Part shown: positions 9,370 through 18,235 of the stretch, one piece after another | Layout: every line of letters begins with the position of its first letter | How positions within the stretch are numbered: position 1 is the first letter of the stretch | Assembly: GCF_021483235.1 (NCBI RefSeq) | Contig: NZ_JAKEEC010000021.1 | Coordinates: 8,058-64,486, forward strand | Origin: Arthrobacter alkaliphilus | GTDB lineage: Bacteria > Actinomycetota > Actinomycetes > Actinomycetales > Micrococcaceae | Length of the DNA: 56,429 bases | Direction of reading: 5' to 3' | The notes under the pieces: generated by a model | Databases searched by the model: none | The model's input: only the letters and a program-made list of their open reading frames with translations | What the model was told of the DNA's origin: nothing | Position numbers and translations under genes: made by a program

Positions 9370-10668
9370 GTGACCCCGTCTTCCGCCGAGAAGGAACCCG
9401 CCGCCCTGGCCGAACTGTCCGCCGAAGAAAAGAAGGCGGCTACAGCTGCGAAGCGTGCGGCAACGCGTGCTGCCAATGCTTCGACGGCAGGCGCAGACAA
9501 GCCGGCACCCAAGAAGCGCGGGCCCAAGCCCGGTGCCAAGGCCGCCGCTGAAGAAGCCAACAAGTCGGCCGGCGCCGACGAGGAATCCGAAGAAGAAGCG
9601 GAGGACTTTGACGCCGTCGTTCCCGACGAAGCAGAGCTCACGGAGGAAATCGAAGACGGCGAAGAGGGCAAGAAGCCTGCCGCCACCGGCTCGGGCTTTG
9701 TTTACTCGGACGCCGACGACGACGACGCGCCTGTCCAGCAGGTTATGTCGGCCGGCGCCACGGCCGACCCCGTCAAGGACTATCTGAAGCAGATCGGCAA
9801 GGTAGCCCTGCTCAACGCGGAGCAGGAAGTCGACCTTGCGCTCCGCATTGAAGCCGGCCTCTTCGCCGAAGAGAAGATCAACGCCGACGACGGCTCCATG
9901 GACCCGAAACTCAGGCGTGAGCTTGAGTTCATCATCCACGATGGCAAGCGCGCCAAGAACCACCTCCTCGAAGCCAACCTGCGCCTCGTGGTCTCGCTGG
10001 CAAAGCGCTACACAGGCCGCGGCATGCTGTTCCTGGACCTCATCCAGGAAGGCAACCTGGGCCTAATCCGTGCAGTCGAGAAGTTCGACTACACCAAGGG
10101 CTTCAAGTTCTCCACCTACGCCACCTGGTGGATCCGCCAGGCTATTACCCGCGCCATGGCGGACCAGGCCCGGACCATCCGCATCCCGGTGCACATGGTG
10201 GAAGTCATCAACAAGCTGGCACGCGTCCAGCGACAGATGCTGCAGGACCTTGGACGCGAACCTACGCCTGAGGAACTGGCCCTCGAACTGGACATGACTC
10301 CCGAGAAGGTTGTTGAAGTCCAGAAGTACGGCCGCGAGCCGATCTCGTTGCACACGCCGCTCGGCGAAGACGGCGACTCCGAATTCGGCGACCTCATCGA
10401 GGACTCCGAAGCAGTGGTGCCGGCAGACGCCGTGAGCTTCACCCTCCTCCAGGAGCAGTTGCACTCTGTGCTCGACACCCTGTCCGAGCGGGAAGCAGGC
10501 GTCGTCGCGATGCGCTTCGGCCTTACTGACGGCCAGCCGAAGACTTTAGACGAAATCGGCAAGGTCTATGGAGTCACCCGCGAACGCATCCGTCAGATCG
10601 AATCGAAGACGATGTCAAAGCTGCGCCACCCCTCGCGGTCGCAGGTTCTGCGCGACTACCTTGACTAA
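9370..10668 (+). CDS. sigA: Principal RNA polymerase sigma factor (group 1, SigA/HrdB)
   Basis: 432 aa, GTG start. It directs RNA polymerase to housekeeping -10/-35 promoters. The first 120 residues are a lysine/alanine-rich then very acidic extension typical of actinobacterial SigA. Region 1.2 ([21 protein letters not shown]), region 2 with the -10-melting helix ([20 protein letters not shown]), region 3, and region 4.2 ([20 protein letters not shown]) follow in order. The C-terminus [14 protein letters not shown] is diagnostic of the principal factor. It is followed by a terminator hairpin. Confidence 0.97.
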   Translation: MTPSSAEKEPAALAELSAEEKKAATAAKRAATRAANASTAGADKPAPKKRGPKPGAKAAAEEANKSAGADEESEEEAEDFDAVVPDEAELTEEIEDGEEGKKPAATGSGFVYSDADDDDAPVQQVMSAGATADPVKDYLKQIGKVALLNAEQEVDLALRIEAGLFAEEKINADDGSMDPKLRRELEFIIHDGKRAKNHLLEANLRLVVSLAKRYTGRGMLFLDLIQEGNLGLIRAVEKFDYTKGFKFSTYATWWIRQAITRAMADQARTIRIPVHMVEVINKLARVQRQMLQDLGREPTPEELALELDMTPEKVVEVQKYGREPISLHTPLGEDGDSEFGDLIEDSEAVVPADAVSFTLLQEQLHSVLDTLSEREAGVVAMRFGLTDGQPKTLDEIGKVYGVTRERIRQIESKTMSKLRHPSRSQVLRDYLD

Positions 10669-10707
10669 AGCAACGGACGCCCGGCCCTAGCCGGTACCGG
10701 CCGTCGA

Positions 10708-10741
10708 GAAGTGGACCCACGGATTTCCCGGGGTCCACTTC
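10708..10741 (+). terminator. Terminator after sigA, possibly bidirectional
   Basis: An 11-bp perfect outer stem (10708-10718 with 10731-10741) plus a 3-bp inner stem (CGG/CCG) lies between the convergent ends of sigA and the MocR gene. On the plus strand it is followed by a T-rich stretch (TTGTATTTA). Confidence 0.8.
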
Positions 10742-10747
10742 TTGTAT

Positions 10748-12160
10748 TTAGGGGCTGTTCCGTTCGAGGGCTTGTCCCAGGATGCGGGCACCTTCCGGGA
10801 AAGCGGCCGGGTTGGGTCCTGCGAAGTTGAGCCGGATGAATGGTCCCGCCGGTTCGGCCGGAAACCACTCGGAACCCACCGCGATCATGACCCCGGCACT
10901 CTCGCAGTCACGGTTCAGGCCCTCGAGATCCGTACCGTCGGGCAGGCGTGCCCAGAGGTTCAGCCCGCCCTTGGGAATGAGGCTTAGGTCGGCGCGGGGG
11001 GCGTGCTCGCGCAGGCTCGAGACAAGAAGGTCGCGCCGTGACTGGAGCTGATGGCGGAGGCTGCGAAGATGGGTCAGCCAAGCCGGTTGTGTGACGACAT
11101 CGAGTGCGGCAGCTTGCAGCAATCCGCTCACATACATCGACTCGGCCGCACGGTCCGCAAGGATCCGTTCGCGGGCGGGCCCCCGCGCAATGACGGCGGC
11201 GACGCGGATGGCTGGTGAAACGCTTTTCGTTAGGGAGCGTAGATAGACCACATGGCCCGAGTCGTCATGTGCGGCGACGGGTACCGGCGTCGACGTGATG
11301 CCGAAGTCATGGGCCCAATCGTCCTCAACGAGGAACGCGCCGAACCGCCGGACGACATCCAGGACTTCTTCCCTCCGACGGGCGGACCACTGGGCTCCAG
11401 TGGGGTTGGCATAGTTCGGTTGGGCGTAGAACAGCCGCGCACCCGTCTCCTCAAAGGCCCTGCCCAATTCTTCTGGGTCCGGCCCATCGGATCCGCTGGG
11501 CACCGGCACAATGCGGACTCCGGCTTGCGTCGCGGCCAGGATCGCGCCCCAGTAGCTCGGAGACTCCATGAGCAGCGGCTGTCCGTGCCCTACCAATGCA
11601 GTGAAGATGGAGCTGAGGCCGCCCTGGCTTCCCGGCAGCACGATCACATCGCTCGGTGTTGGCGGAGTAAGCCCTGCCGGAGTTGCGGAGCCAAGTTCGT
11701 GGGCAAACCAGGACTGCAACTCGGGAAGCCCCGGCACAGGTGGTCGGGACAATGCAGCGTCGCCGCGGGCCGCGCGAGCCAGGGCGGCTCGCACAAGCCG
11801 CTCCGGCAGGAGTTCCCTGTCCGGATACCCGGCATGGAAAGAAATGGTGGCGTTCGACGTGTCACGCATTGTGGTGGAGGCCGGGCGCGGAGGCGTCTGT
11901 GGTGCACGCAGCGCCGCAGTTTGCCAGCCGTAATCCGAGGGGCGTGCTGTCCGGACCGCCCGCACGAACGTGCCGACGCCGGGCCGGCTCTCGATCAAGC
12001 CCTGTGAGGTGAGCGCTTGCAAGGCTTTCTGAACCGTCACAGGGCTGGCCTGGTACTCGGCGACGAGTGACCGGGTGGACGGCAGTCGGGACCCCGGTGC
12101 TGCGGCCGCGATCCAGTCGCGAAGCCGCGCCGCGATCCTCGAACTGCTATCGTGGTTCAT
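10748..12160 (-). CDS. MocR-type transcriptional regulator (GntR wHTH plus aminotransferase-like domain)
   Basis: 470 aa from the ATG at 12160. Residues 1-67 are a GntR winged helix (LPSTRSLVAEYQASPVTVQK). A linker leads to a fold-type-I PLP domain (about 105-470) with NPTG at 252-255, the aspartate in VEDD near 281, the Schiff-base lysine K312 in SLTKSVSPAIR, and a substrate-carboxylate arginine in PFIRLNF. MocR proteins sense PLP or its adducts with amino acids or amines. The start fits a leaderless transcript: TACTAT (complement of 12169-12174) ends 8 nt upstream. The long open frame beyond 12160 is antisense to the divergent exporter gene and is rejected. The probable target is the EamA/PaiB pair across the shared operator. 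Confidence 0.88.
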   Translation of the reverse strand: MNHDSSSRIAARLRDWIAAAAPGSRLPSTRSLVAEYQASPVTVQKALQALTSQGLIESRPGVGTFVRAVRTARPSDYGWQTAALRAPQTPPRPASTTMRDTSNATISFHAGYPDRELLPERLVRAALARAARGDAALSRPPVPGLPELQSWFAHELGSATPAGLTPPTPSDVIVLPGSQGGLSSIFTALVGHGQPLLMESPSYWGAILAATQAGVRIVPVPSGSDGPDPEELGRAFEETGARLFYAQPNYANPTGAQWSARRREEVLDVVRRFGAFLVEDDWAHDFGITSTPVPVAAHDDSGHVVYLRSLTKSVSPAIRVAAVIARGPARERILADRAAESMYVSGLLQAAALDVVTQPAWLTHLRSLRHQLQSRRDLLVSSLREHAPRADLSLIPKGGLNLWARLPDGTDLEGLNRDCESAGVMIAVGSEWFPAEPAGPFIRLNFAGPNPAAFPEGARILGQALERNSP

Positions 12161-12169
12161 GAGAGACAA

Positions 12170-12183
12170 TAGTAGCGCTACTA
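12170..12183. promoter_or_regulatory. 14-bp perfect palindrome between divergent starts; probable MocR operator
   Basis: TAGTAGCGCTACTA is a perfect palindrome centred between the MocR ATG (12160) and the EamA GTG (12198). It overlaps the -10-like TACTAT of the minus gene (12169-12174) and the -10-like TACGAT of the plus gene (12182-12187). A protein bound here would block both promoters. Confidence 0.55.
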
Positions 12184-12197
12184 CGATTATTCGCCCA

Positions 12198-13169
12198 GTG
12201 ATACCGTGCCGCTCTGCACCTGGCCTTTGGTGGGGCCTTCTGGGAGTAGCGGCATTTTCATTCACTGTTCCCTTCACGCGGGTGGCCGTTGGTGGCCTGT
12301 CGCCCCTGTTCATCGGCTCTGGCCGTGCCGTCGTCGCGGCGATACTCGCGGCATCCGCCCTCGCGCTCACGAGGCAGCGGCTTCCACGAGGAAGGCAATG
12401 GGCGCGCCTGGCCCTGGTTGCGGCCGGGATTGTTGTCGGGTTCCCACTGCTCACCTCGTTCGCACTCACGACGGTGCCGGCCAGCCACGGTGCCGTCGTC
12501 ATCGCGCTGTTGCCGGCGGCAACAGCAACCGCCGCAGTGCTCCGCGGGCGTGACCGTCCGCCTATCGCTTTCTGGCTGGTCACGGGCGTAGGGGCGGTCG
12601 CGGCGATTGCATTCGCCGTCGCCCAGTCCGGCAATGCGGCCCAATCCGGCGGGTTCGGGCAAGCCGGCTGGGCGGACGTGCTGCTCCTCGGTGCCGTCAT
12701 CGCTGCGGCCATCGGTTACGCGGAAGGTGGCCTGCTCGCCCGCGAACTCGGCGCATGGCAGACCGTATCCTGGGCGCTCGTCATGGCATCGCCCTTGATG
12801 GCAGGCCTGGCAGCGCTCTCCATGTCGCAGCAGCCGCCCGCCGCTTCGCCTCTCCAGTGGGTTGCTTTTGCATACCTCGGAGTCGTCAGTATGTTCTTCG
12901 GTTTCTTTGCCTGGTACCGCGGGCTCGCCATTGGGCCCATGGCGAAGGTCAGCCAAATACAGCTCATACAGCCGGTCATGAGCATTTGCTGGGCAGCGTT
13001 GCTGCTCGGCGAATCCCTGGATTTGACCACAGTCATCGGTGGGCTGGCCGTCATCGTCTGCGCCGGGGCGGCAGTGAGGGTCCGGCTCCAGCCGGAGCCC
13101 GCGCAACAGAATCGCCGAGGATCACCGGAACGCCGGGATCACCAGCCACCACAACCAGCCACACGATAG
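12198..13169 (+). CDS. EamA/DMT-family exporter
   Basis: 323 aa from the GTG at 12198, about 10 transmembrane helices in two EamA halves (AFSFTVPFTRVAVGGLSPLFIG opens the first; YLGVVSMFFGFFAWYRGLA lies in the second). Family members export amino acids, metabolites or drugs; the substrate is unknown. An upstream ATG at 12159 is also in frame, but it would overlap the divergent gene's start codon and put the palindrome in coding sequence, so the GTG is preferred. It is followed 16 nt later by the PaiB-like gene, giving a two-gene operon opposite a MocR regulator. An amine or amino-acid export role is inferred from that regulator type. Confidence 0.8.
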   Translation: MIPCRSAPGLWWGLLGVAAFSFTVPFTRVAVGGLSPLFIGSGRAVVAAILAASALALTRQRLPRGRQWARLALVAAGIVVGFPLLTSFALTTVPASHGAVVIALLPAATATAAVLRGRDRPPIAFWLVTGVGAVAAIAFAVAQSGNAAQSGGFGQAGWADVLLLGAVIAAAIGYAEGGLLARELGAWQTVSWALVMASPLMAGLAALSMSQQPPAASPLQWVAFAYLGVVSMFFGFFAWYRGLAIGPMAKVSQIQLIQPVMSICWAALLLGESLDLTTVIGGLAVIVCAGAAVRVRLQPEPAQQNRRGSPERRDHQPPQPATR

Positions 13170-13185
13170 GAAGAGAGGAAACCTA

Positions 13186-13818
13186 ATGTACATCCCAGCG
13201 CATTTCGAGGCGGCTCCCGACGTGATCCAGAACCTCTTGGCACGGCCAGGTGCAGCCAACCTGGTCACCACGACAGCCCAGGGCATGCTCGCGACTTTGC
13301 TGCCGCTCGTCTACGATCCCTCGATCGGCGAACACGGCGCGCTCCACGGACACCTCGCCCGAACCAATTCGCAGTGGTCCGAGCCCGCGATCGGAGAATC
13401 ACTCGCGATCATCCAAGGCGCGGACGCCTACATCTCGCCCTCCTGGTACGCGTCGAAGGAAGAGCACGGACGTGTCGTCCCGACGTGGAACTACACAACC
13501 GCCCACGTGTACGGCAAGCTCACCGTCCATGACGACGCGGAGTGGCTCGGAAAGCACGTCAGGCGGCTGACCGGCCTCCACGAAGCCCTGACCGAACAAC
13601 CGTGGTCCGTGGATGACGCGCCGGAGCGCTACATCTCCGGACAGTTGCGTGCGATCGTCGGCGTTGAGCTGGTGATCACCCGAATCGAAGCGAAGGCCAA
13701 ACTCAGCCAGAACCGGCCAGACAAGGACATCGACGGGGTGGTGGCCGGGCTTGACGCCCAGGGGCACCGGGAAATCGCGGCCGACGTGGCCCGGGCCAGG
13801 CAGGAAAGATCGCGCTAG
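13186..13818 (+). CDS. PaiB-like FMN-binding protein
   Basis: 210 aa. It matches the family annotated as FMN-binding negative transcriptional regulator, named after Bacillus PaiB: MYIPAHF at the N-terminus, SPSWYASKEEHGRVVPTWNY in the middle and KLSQNR near the end. These are split-barrel flavin-binding proteins. DNA binding has been claimed for PaiB but an enzymatic role is equally possible. GAGAGGA precedes the ATG at good spacing. In Bacillus PaiB sits with the polyamine acetyltransferase PaiA; here it sits with an exporter and a PLP-dependent regulator, which would suit amine stress (inference). Confidence 0.85.
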   Translation: MYIPAHFEAAPDVIQNLLARPGAANLVTTTAQGMLATLLPLVYDPSIGEHGALHGHLARTNSQWSEPAIGESLAIIQGADAYISPSWYASKEEHGRVVPTWNYTTAHVYGKLTVHDDAEWLGKHVRRLTGLHEALTEQPWSVDDAPERYISGQLRAIVGVELVITRIEAKAKLSQNRPDKDIDGVVAGLDAQGHREIAADVARARQERSR

Positions 13819-13823
13819 CGCAG

Positions 13824-13853
13824 CAAGGCCCCCTCCGCTTGGAGGGGGCCTTG
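13824..13853 (+). terminator. Terminator after the PaiB-like gene
   Basis: A perfect 13-bp stem (13824-13836 with 13841-13853) with a GCTT tetraloop begins 5 nt after the stop. No immediate T-run; a T-stretch occurs about 13 nt later. Confidence 0.8.
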
Positions 13854-13905
13854 CCGTCTCTATGAAATTTTTCCAGCCGGGCGGCCGCTGGGGCCCGCCA
13901 TTGAG

Positions 13906-14127
13906 CTAGTCGGCGAGGACGGGTTCCTTCTCCTGAAGGCGAGCGGTCTCGTCATGCCAGTCCGAGGTCATCGGCCGCAGCGTGGCCTCAACTGCACGTG
14001 CGTGGTGGCCGCAGAAAAGCAGCTCACCGCCGGAGGACTCGAGTACAACGCGGACATATGCCTGGGCCCCGCAACGGTCGCACCGGTCGAGTGCGTTCAG
14101 TGTGCGGTCTGCAACTGCTGTTGTCAT
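13906..14127 (-). CDS. Small cysteine-motif protein (DUF7455-like)
   Basis: 73 aa from the ATG at 14127, which has a near-perfect AAGGAGG Shine-Dalgarno; the longer frame to 14190 has none. Conserved C16-x2-C19 and C39-x-H41-H42 (CDRCGAQAYVR and LLFCGHH) suggest one structural zinc site. Similar small proteins occur widely in actinobacteria, often next to topoisomerase or sigma-factor genes. Function is unknown. It is divergent from parE, and the 220-bp gap between them holds a minus-strand TATATG that could be its -10. Confidence 0.8.
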   Translation of the reverse strand: MTTAVADRTLNALDRCDRCGAQAYVRVVLESSGGELLFCGHHARAVEATLRPMTSDWHDETARLQEKEPVLAD

Positions 14128-14347
14128 GTTCGGCCTCCTTAGTAGTTCTGTGTATCCATATAACCAGCATTCGAAGCGAAACCATGGCAAGGATGGGTCA
14201 CGTTCGCTGTCCGCGTATCACATGTAAGTAACACCGGAAAGTGGCGTCCAGCACGATTGGGAGTGGCAGCTCTCGTCCGGGCTCCCGGGCAGATAGCCTA
14301 GGAGGAGTGTTTTTTGCCTCAGTTACACCCGAAGGAGCGCCCCGCCC

Positions 14348-16456
<2,109 letters not shown>

Positions 16457-16464
16457 TTCCAGGT

Positions 16465-16543
16465 GGACATGCCCCCTCCCGGCAGTTTGGAGTGGACATA
16501 GTCCGAATATGTCCACTGCCTGTTCCGGGGGCAGGGCATGTCC
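16465..16543. repeat. Long nested inverted repeat between the convergent parE and M56 genes
   Basis: Outer 10-bp arms (16465-16474 with 16534-16543) and inner 10-bp arms (16491-16500 with 16508-16517) are both perfect. Between them shorter matches (CCCGG/CCGGG and CAG/CTG) keep the helix going, giving a 79-nt cruciform with a 7-nt loop. It begins 8 nt after the parE stop and ends 11 nt before the M56 stop. It could terminate both genes, although neither side has a T-run. Confidence 0.7.
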
Positions 16544-16554
16544 GGTGGACTGGA

Positions 16555-17565
16555 TCAGCCGAGCAGTCCCGGCACGATCAGCAGGCCGGTCGGGACCGCG
16601 AGCAACATGGCCGACGCGGCGAGGACCATGGCGCGCAGGGCTCCGGGAAGCGGCGGCTTGGGTGAGAGCAGCCGGCTGACGCGCGTCGCCGTCGTGCGCG
16701 GTGAATCGGCGCCGCCAGTGCCGCCGGTGCCACCGGTGCCGCCCCAAGTGTCGCCCGCGGGGGACATGGCGTTGCTGCCCGTTGCGGGCGGGATGAATTG
16801 CTCCACGGGGCTCGCGGAGCCGCTCGCCACTATCGCGATCGCCTTGATGAGCGTTCCCTTGCTCTCGGTGCGCAGGGCGACGTCATCGGCGAGCATTTCG
16901 ATCAGGGAGTTGACCGCGACTTGGGCGAGCCGCGTGGTGGGGAACCAGGGGAGTGCCTGGCGCCATGCCGCGAAGGCCCACAAAAGAAGGTCGTGGCGTT
17001 GCGAGAGATGGGCATTCTCGTGGATGAGGACGGCCCGGAGCTCGGCAGGCTCGAGGGCGGCCATCAGGCCGTCGGACAGAACGGTCACCGACCTTGCTCC
17101 GCCGGGCAGGCAGTAGGCAACGGGGGAGTCGTGGTTGATGACCACGGTGCCGGGGCCGTCGTCGGACGGTGAGGCCAGGAGGGCCAAGAGTTCGCGGTGC
17201 CTGCGCCGTTGCCGTTCGATTTTGACGTAGGTGAGCAGCAGGGTGAAGACGAGATGGGCGCTCAGAAGCGCTGCGGCCGACAATGCGAACAAATGCCAGA
17301 AGCCCAGTGCCGTGGTGGGCTCGTTGTGAAGCACCATGCCGGCCAGGGAACGCAGGCCCGCGATCAGGTTGTCGCCGATGGGCTCAAGGCCGTAGGCGAG
17401 CATAGCGCCGATCATGGAGAGGCCACCGGCGAGTGCGATGGCTTGCCAGAGGACCATGGCCATGAACGGGGCGCGTGAAGGCCACTCGGCGCGCGACAAG
17501 AGGACAGGAACCGGCCAGGCCAGCACCAAAGCAAGGACCGCCAGAAAATATGAGGTCCAGAACAT
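16555..17565 (-). CDS. M56-family membrane metallopeptidase (BlaR1-like, without sensor domain)
   Basis: 336 aa. BlaR1/MecR1-type proteases cleave or trigger cleavage of a BlaI-family repressor. Membrane segments are at about 5-27, 36-60, 88-113 and 310-336. The zinc motif is H182-ENA-H186, and E223 in EMLADD is a likely third ligand. The protein ends after the last helix; it lacks the penicillin-binding sensor domain that makes BlaR1 about 600 aa, so its signal is unknown. A Gly-Gly-Thr repeat lies in the loop before the last helix. It starts 7 nt after the blaI stop and is surely co-transcribed with it. Confidence 0.88.
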   Translation of the reverse strand: MFWTSYFLAVLALVLAWPVPVLLSRAEWPSRAPFMAMVLWQAIALAGGLSMIGAMLAYGLEPIGDNLIAGLRSLAGMVLHNEPTTALGFWHLFALSAAALLSAHLVFTLLLTYVKIERQRRRHRELLALLASPSDDGPGTVVINHDSPVAYCLPGGARSVTVLSDGLMAALEPAELRAVLIHENAHLSQRHDLLLWAFAAWRQALPWFPTTRLAQVAVNSLIEMLADDVALRTESKGTLIKAIAIVASGSASPVEQFIPPATGSNAMSPAGDTWGGTGGTGGTGGADSPRTTATRVSRLLSPKPPLPGALRAMVLAASAMLLAVPTGLLIVPGLLG

Positions 17566-17572
17566 GGGTTGC

Positions 17573-17959
17573 TTAGTCTTTGCCGAGCAGCTTGCGCAGC
17601 GTGGCGGCTTCACTCTCGCTCACGGAACCGATGAACCGGGCCAGTACTGCTTCACGGTCCGGGGCAGAACCGAGGGCCTCGTGCATGAGGTCCGCCGTGT
17701 GGTCCGCGCGGCTCGAAACAGCCTGGTAGCGGTGCGGACGGGTGCCGCGCTCGCGCTCCACGAGGCCCTTCTTCTCAAGGCGCGACAAGACGGTCAGGAC
17801 GGTCGTCACTGCGAGGTCCTTGCCTTGGTGTCCTGCAATGCCGTCTGTTGCGGCAGAATCCTGAGCCAGCAGATCACGGAGTTTGTTGGCTGTCGCGGCC
17901 TCCTGGCCCGCCCAAAGGAGGTCCATGACCGCCCGTTCCAGTTCCCCAAGACTTGCCAT
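17573..17959 (-). CDS. BlaI/MecI-family transcriptional repressor
   Basis: 128 aa from the ATG at 17959, the usual N-terminus (MASLGELERAVMDLLW) for the family. A GGGGAT-type Shine-Dalgarno precedes it. The winged helix covers residues 1-80 (VTTVLTVLSRLEKKGLVERER is the recognition region) and a short dimerisation helix pair ends the protein. Family members are dimers released from palindromic operators by proteolysis. It is paired with the M56 gene downstream and divergent from cydABDC; three copies of one 17-bp palindrome lie between. The likely targets are its own promoter and cydA. Confidence 0.92.
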   Translation of the reverse strand: MASLGELERAVMDLLWAGQEAATANKLRDLLAQDSAATDGIAGHQGKDLAVTTVLTVLSRLEKKGLVERERGTRPHRYQAVSSRADHTADLMHEALGSAPDREAVLARFIGSVSESEAATLRKLLGKD

Positions 17960-18064
17960 CAATCCATCCCCTACTTTCCGCACCACCCCGGCCCGTTTCC
18001 TCGGCCCCCGGGGAAGTGCGATGATCCAACATTCCACCCTCAATCTACCGCTTTTCAGGCCGCG

Positions 18065-18070
18065 ATTCTA
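18065..18070 (-). promoter_or_regulatory. -10 candidate for blaI, overlapping operator 1
   Basis: Minus-strand TAGAAT, five of six to consensus. It overlaps the outer half-site of the palindrome at 18066-18082, so a repressor bound there would occlude it. It lies 106 nt before the blaI start. Confidence 0.45.
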
Positions 18071-18082
18071 CGTGAGGTAGAA
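18066..18082. promoter_or_regulatory. Operator copy 1, TTCTAC-N5-GTAGAA
   Basis: Perfect 6-bp arms around GTGAG, on the blaI side of the divergent region. Same sequence as copies 2 and 3, so probably the BlaI binding site used for autoregulation. Confidence 0.75.
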
Positions 18083-18154
18083 CATGGCGCCCGGCGTGTC
18101 CTTGCGGCACCATGACGCCGCTGGAAGAGTGGTGCACACATCGCGGGGGGTTTG

Positions 18155-18171
18155 TTCTACACTGTGTAGAA
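18155..18171. promoter_or_regulatory. Operator copy 2, TTCTAC-N5-GTAGAA
   Basis: Perfect 6-bp arms around ACTGT, ending 64 nt before the cydA ATG. Its centre is 24 bp from the centre of copy 3, so two dimers could sit side by side. Confidence 0.8.
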
Positions 18172-18178
18172 GAAGTAG

Positions 18179-18195
18179 TTCTACGCAACGTAGAA
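18179..18195. promoter_or_regulatory. Operator copy 3, TTCTAC-N5-GTAGAA
   Basis: Perfect 6-bp arms around GCAAC, ending 40 nt before the cydA ATG, where a promoter core or transcription start is expected. Repressor binding here would block cydA transcription. Confidence 0.8.
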
Positions 18196-18235
18196 AATAG
18201 GCGCCGAAAAGAGGGCGCCGGATCAAAGGACAGCC

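Noticed and set aside
12161..12712. N-terminal extension of the MocR gene to 12712
   Set aside because: The added 184 residues are antisense to the EamA exporter; the GntR domain begins right at the ATG at 12160.
13819..14347. Mobile element between the PaiB-like gene and parE
   Set aside because: The segment contains only a terminator, one small conserved gene and a divergent promoter region; no terminal repeats or transposase remnants.
18083..18235. Rex or CRP sites controlling cydA
   Set aside because: No TTGTGAA-N4-TTCACAA or TGTGA-N6-TCACA match was found; the only repeated motif is the BlaI-type palindrome.
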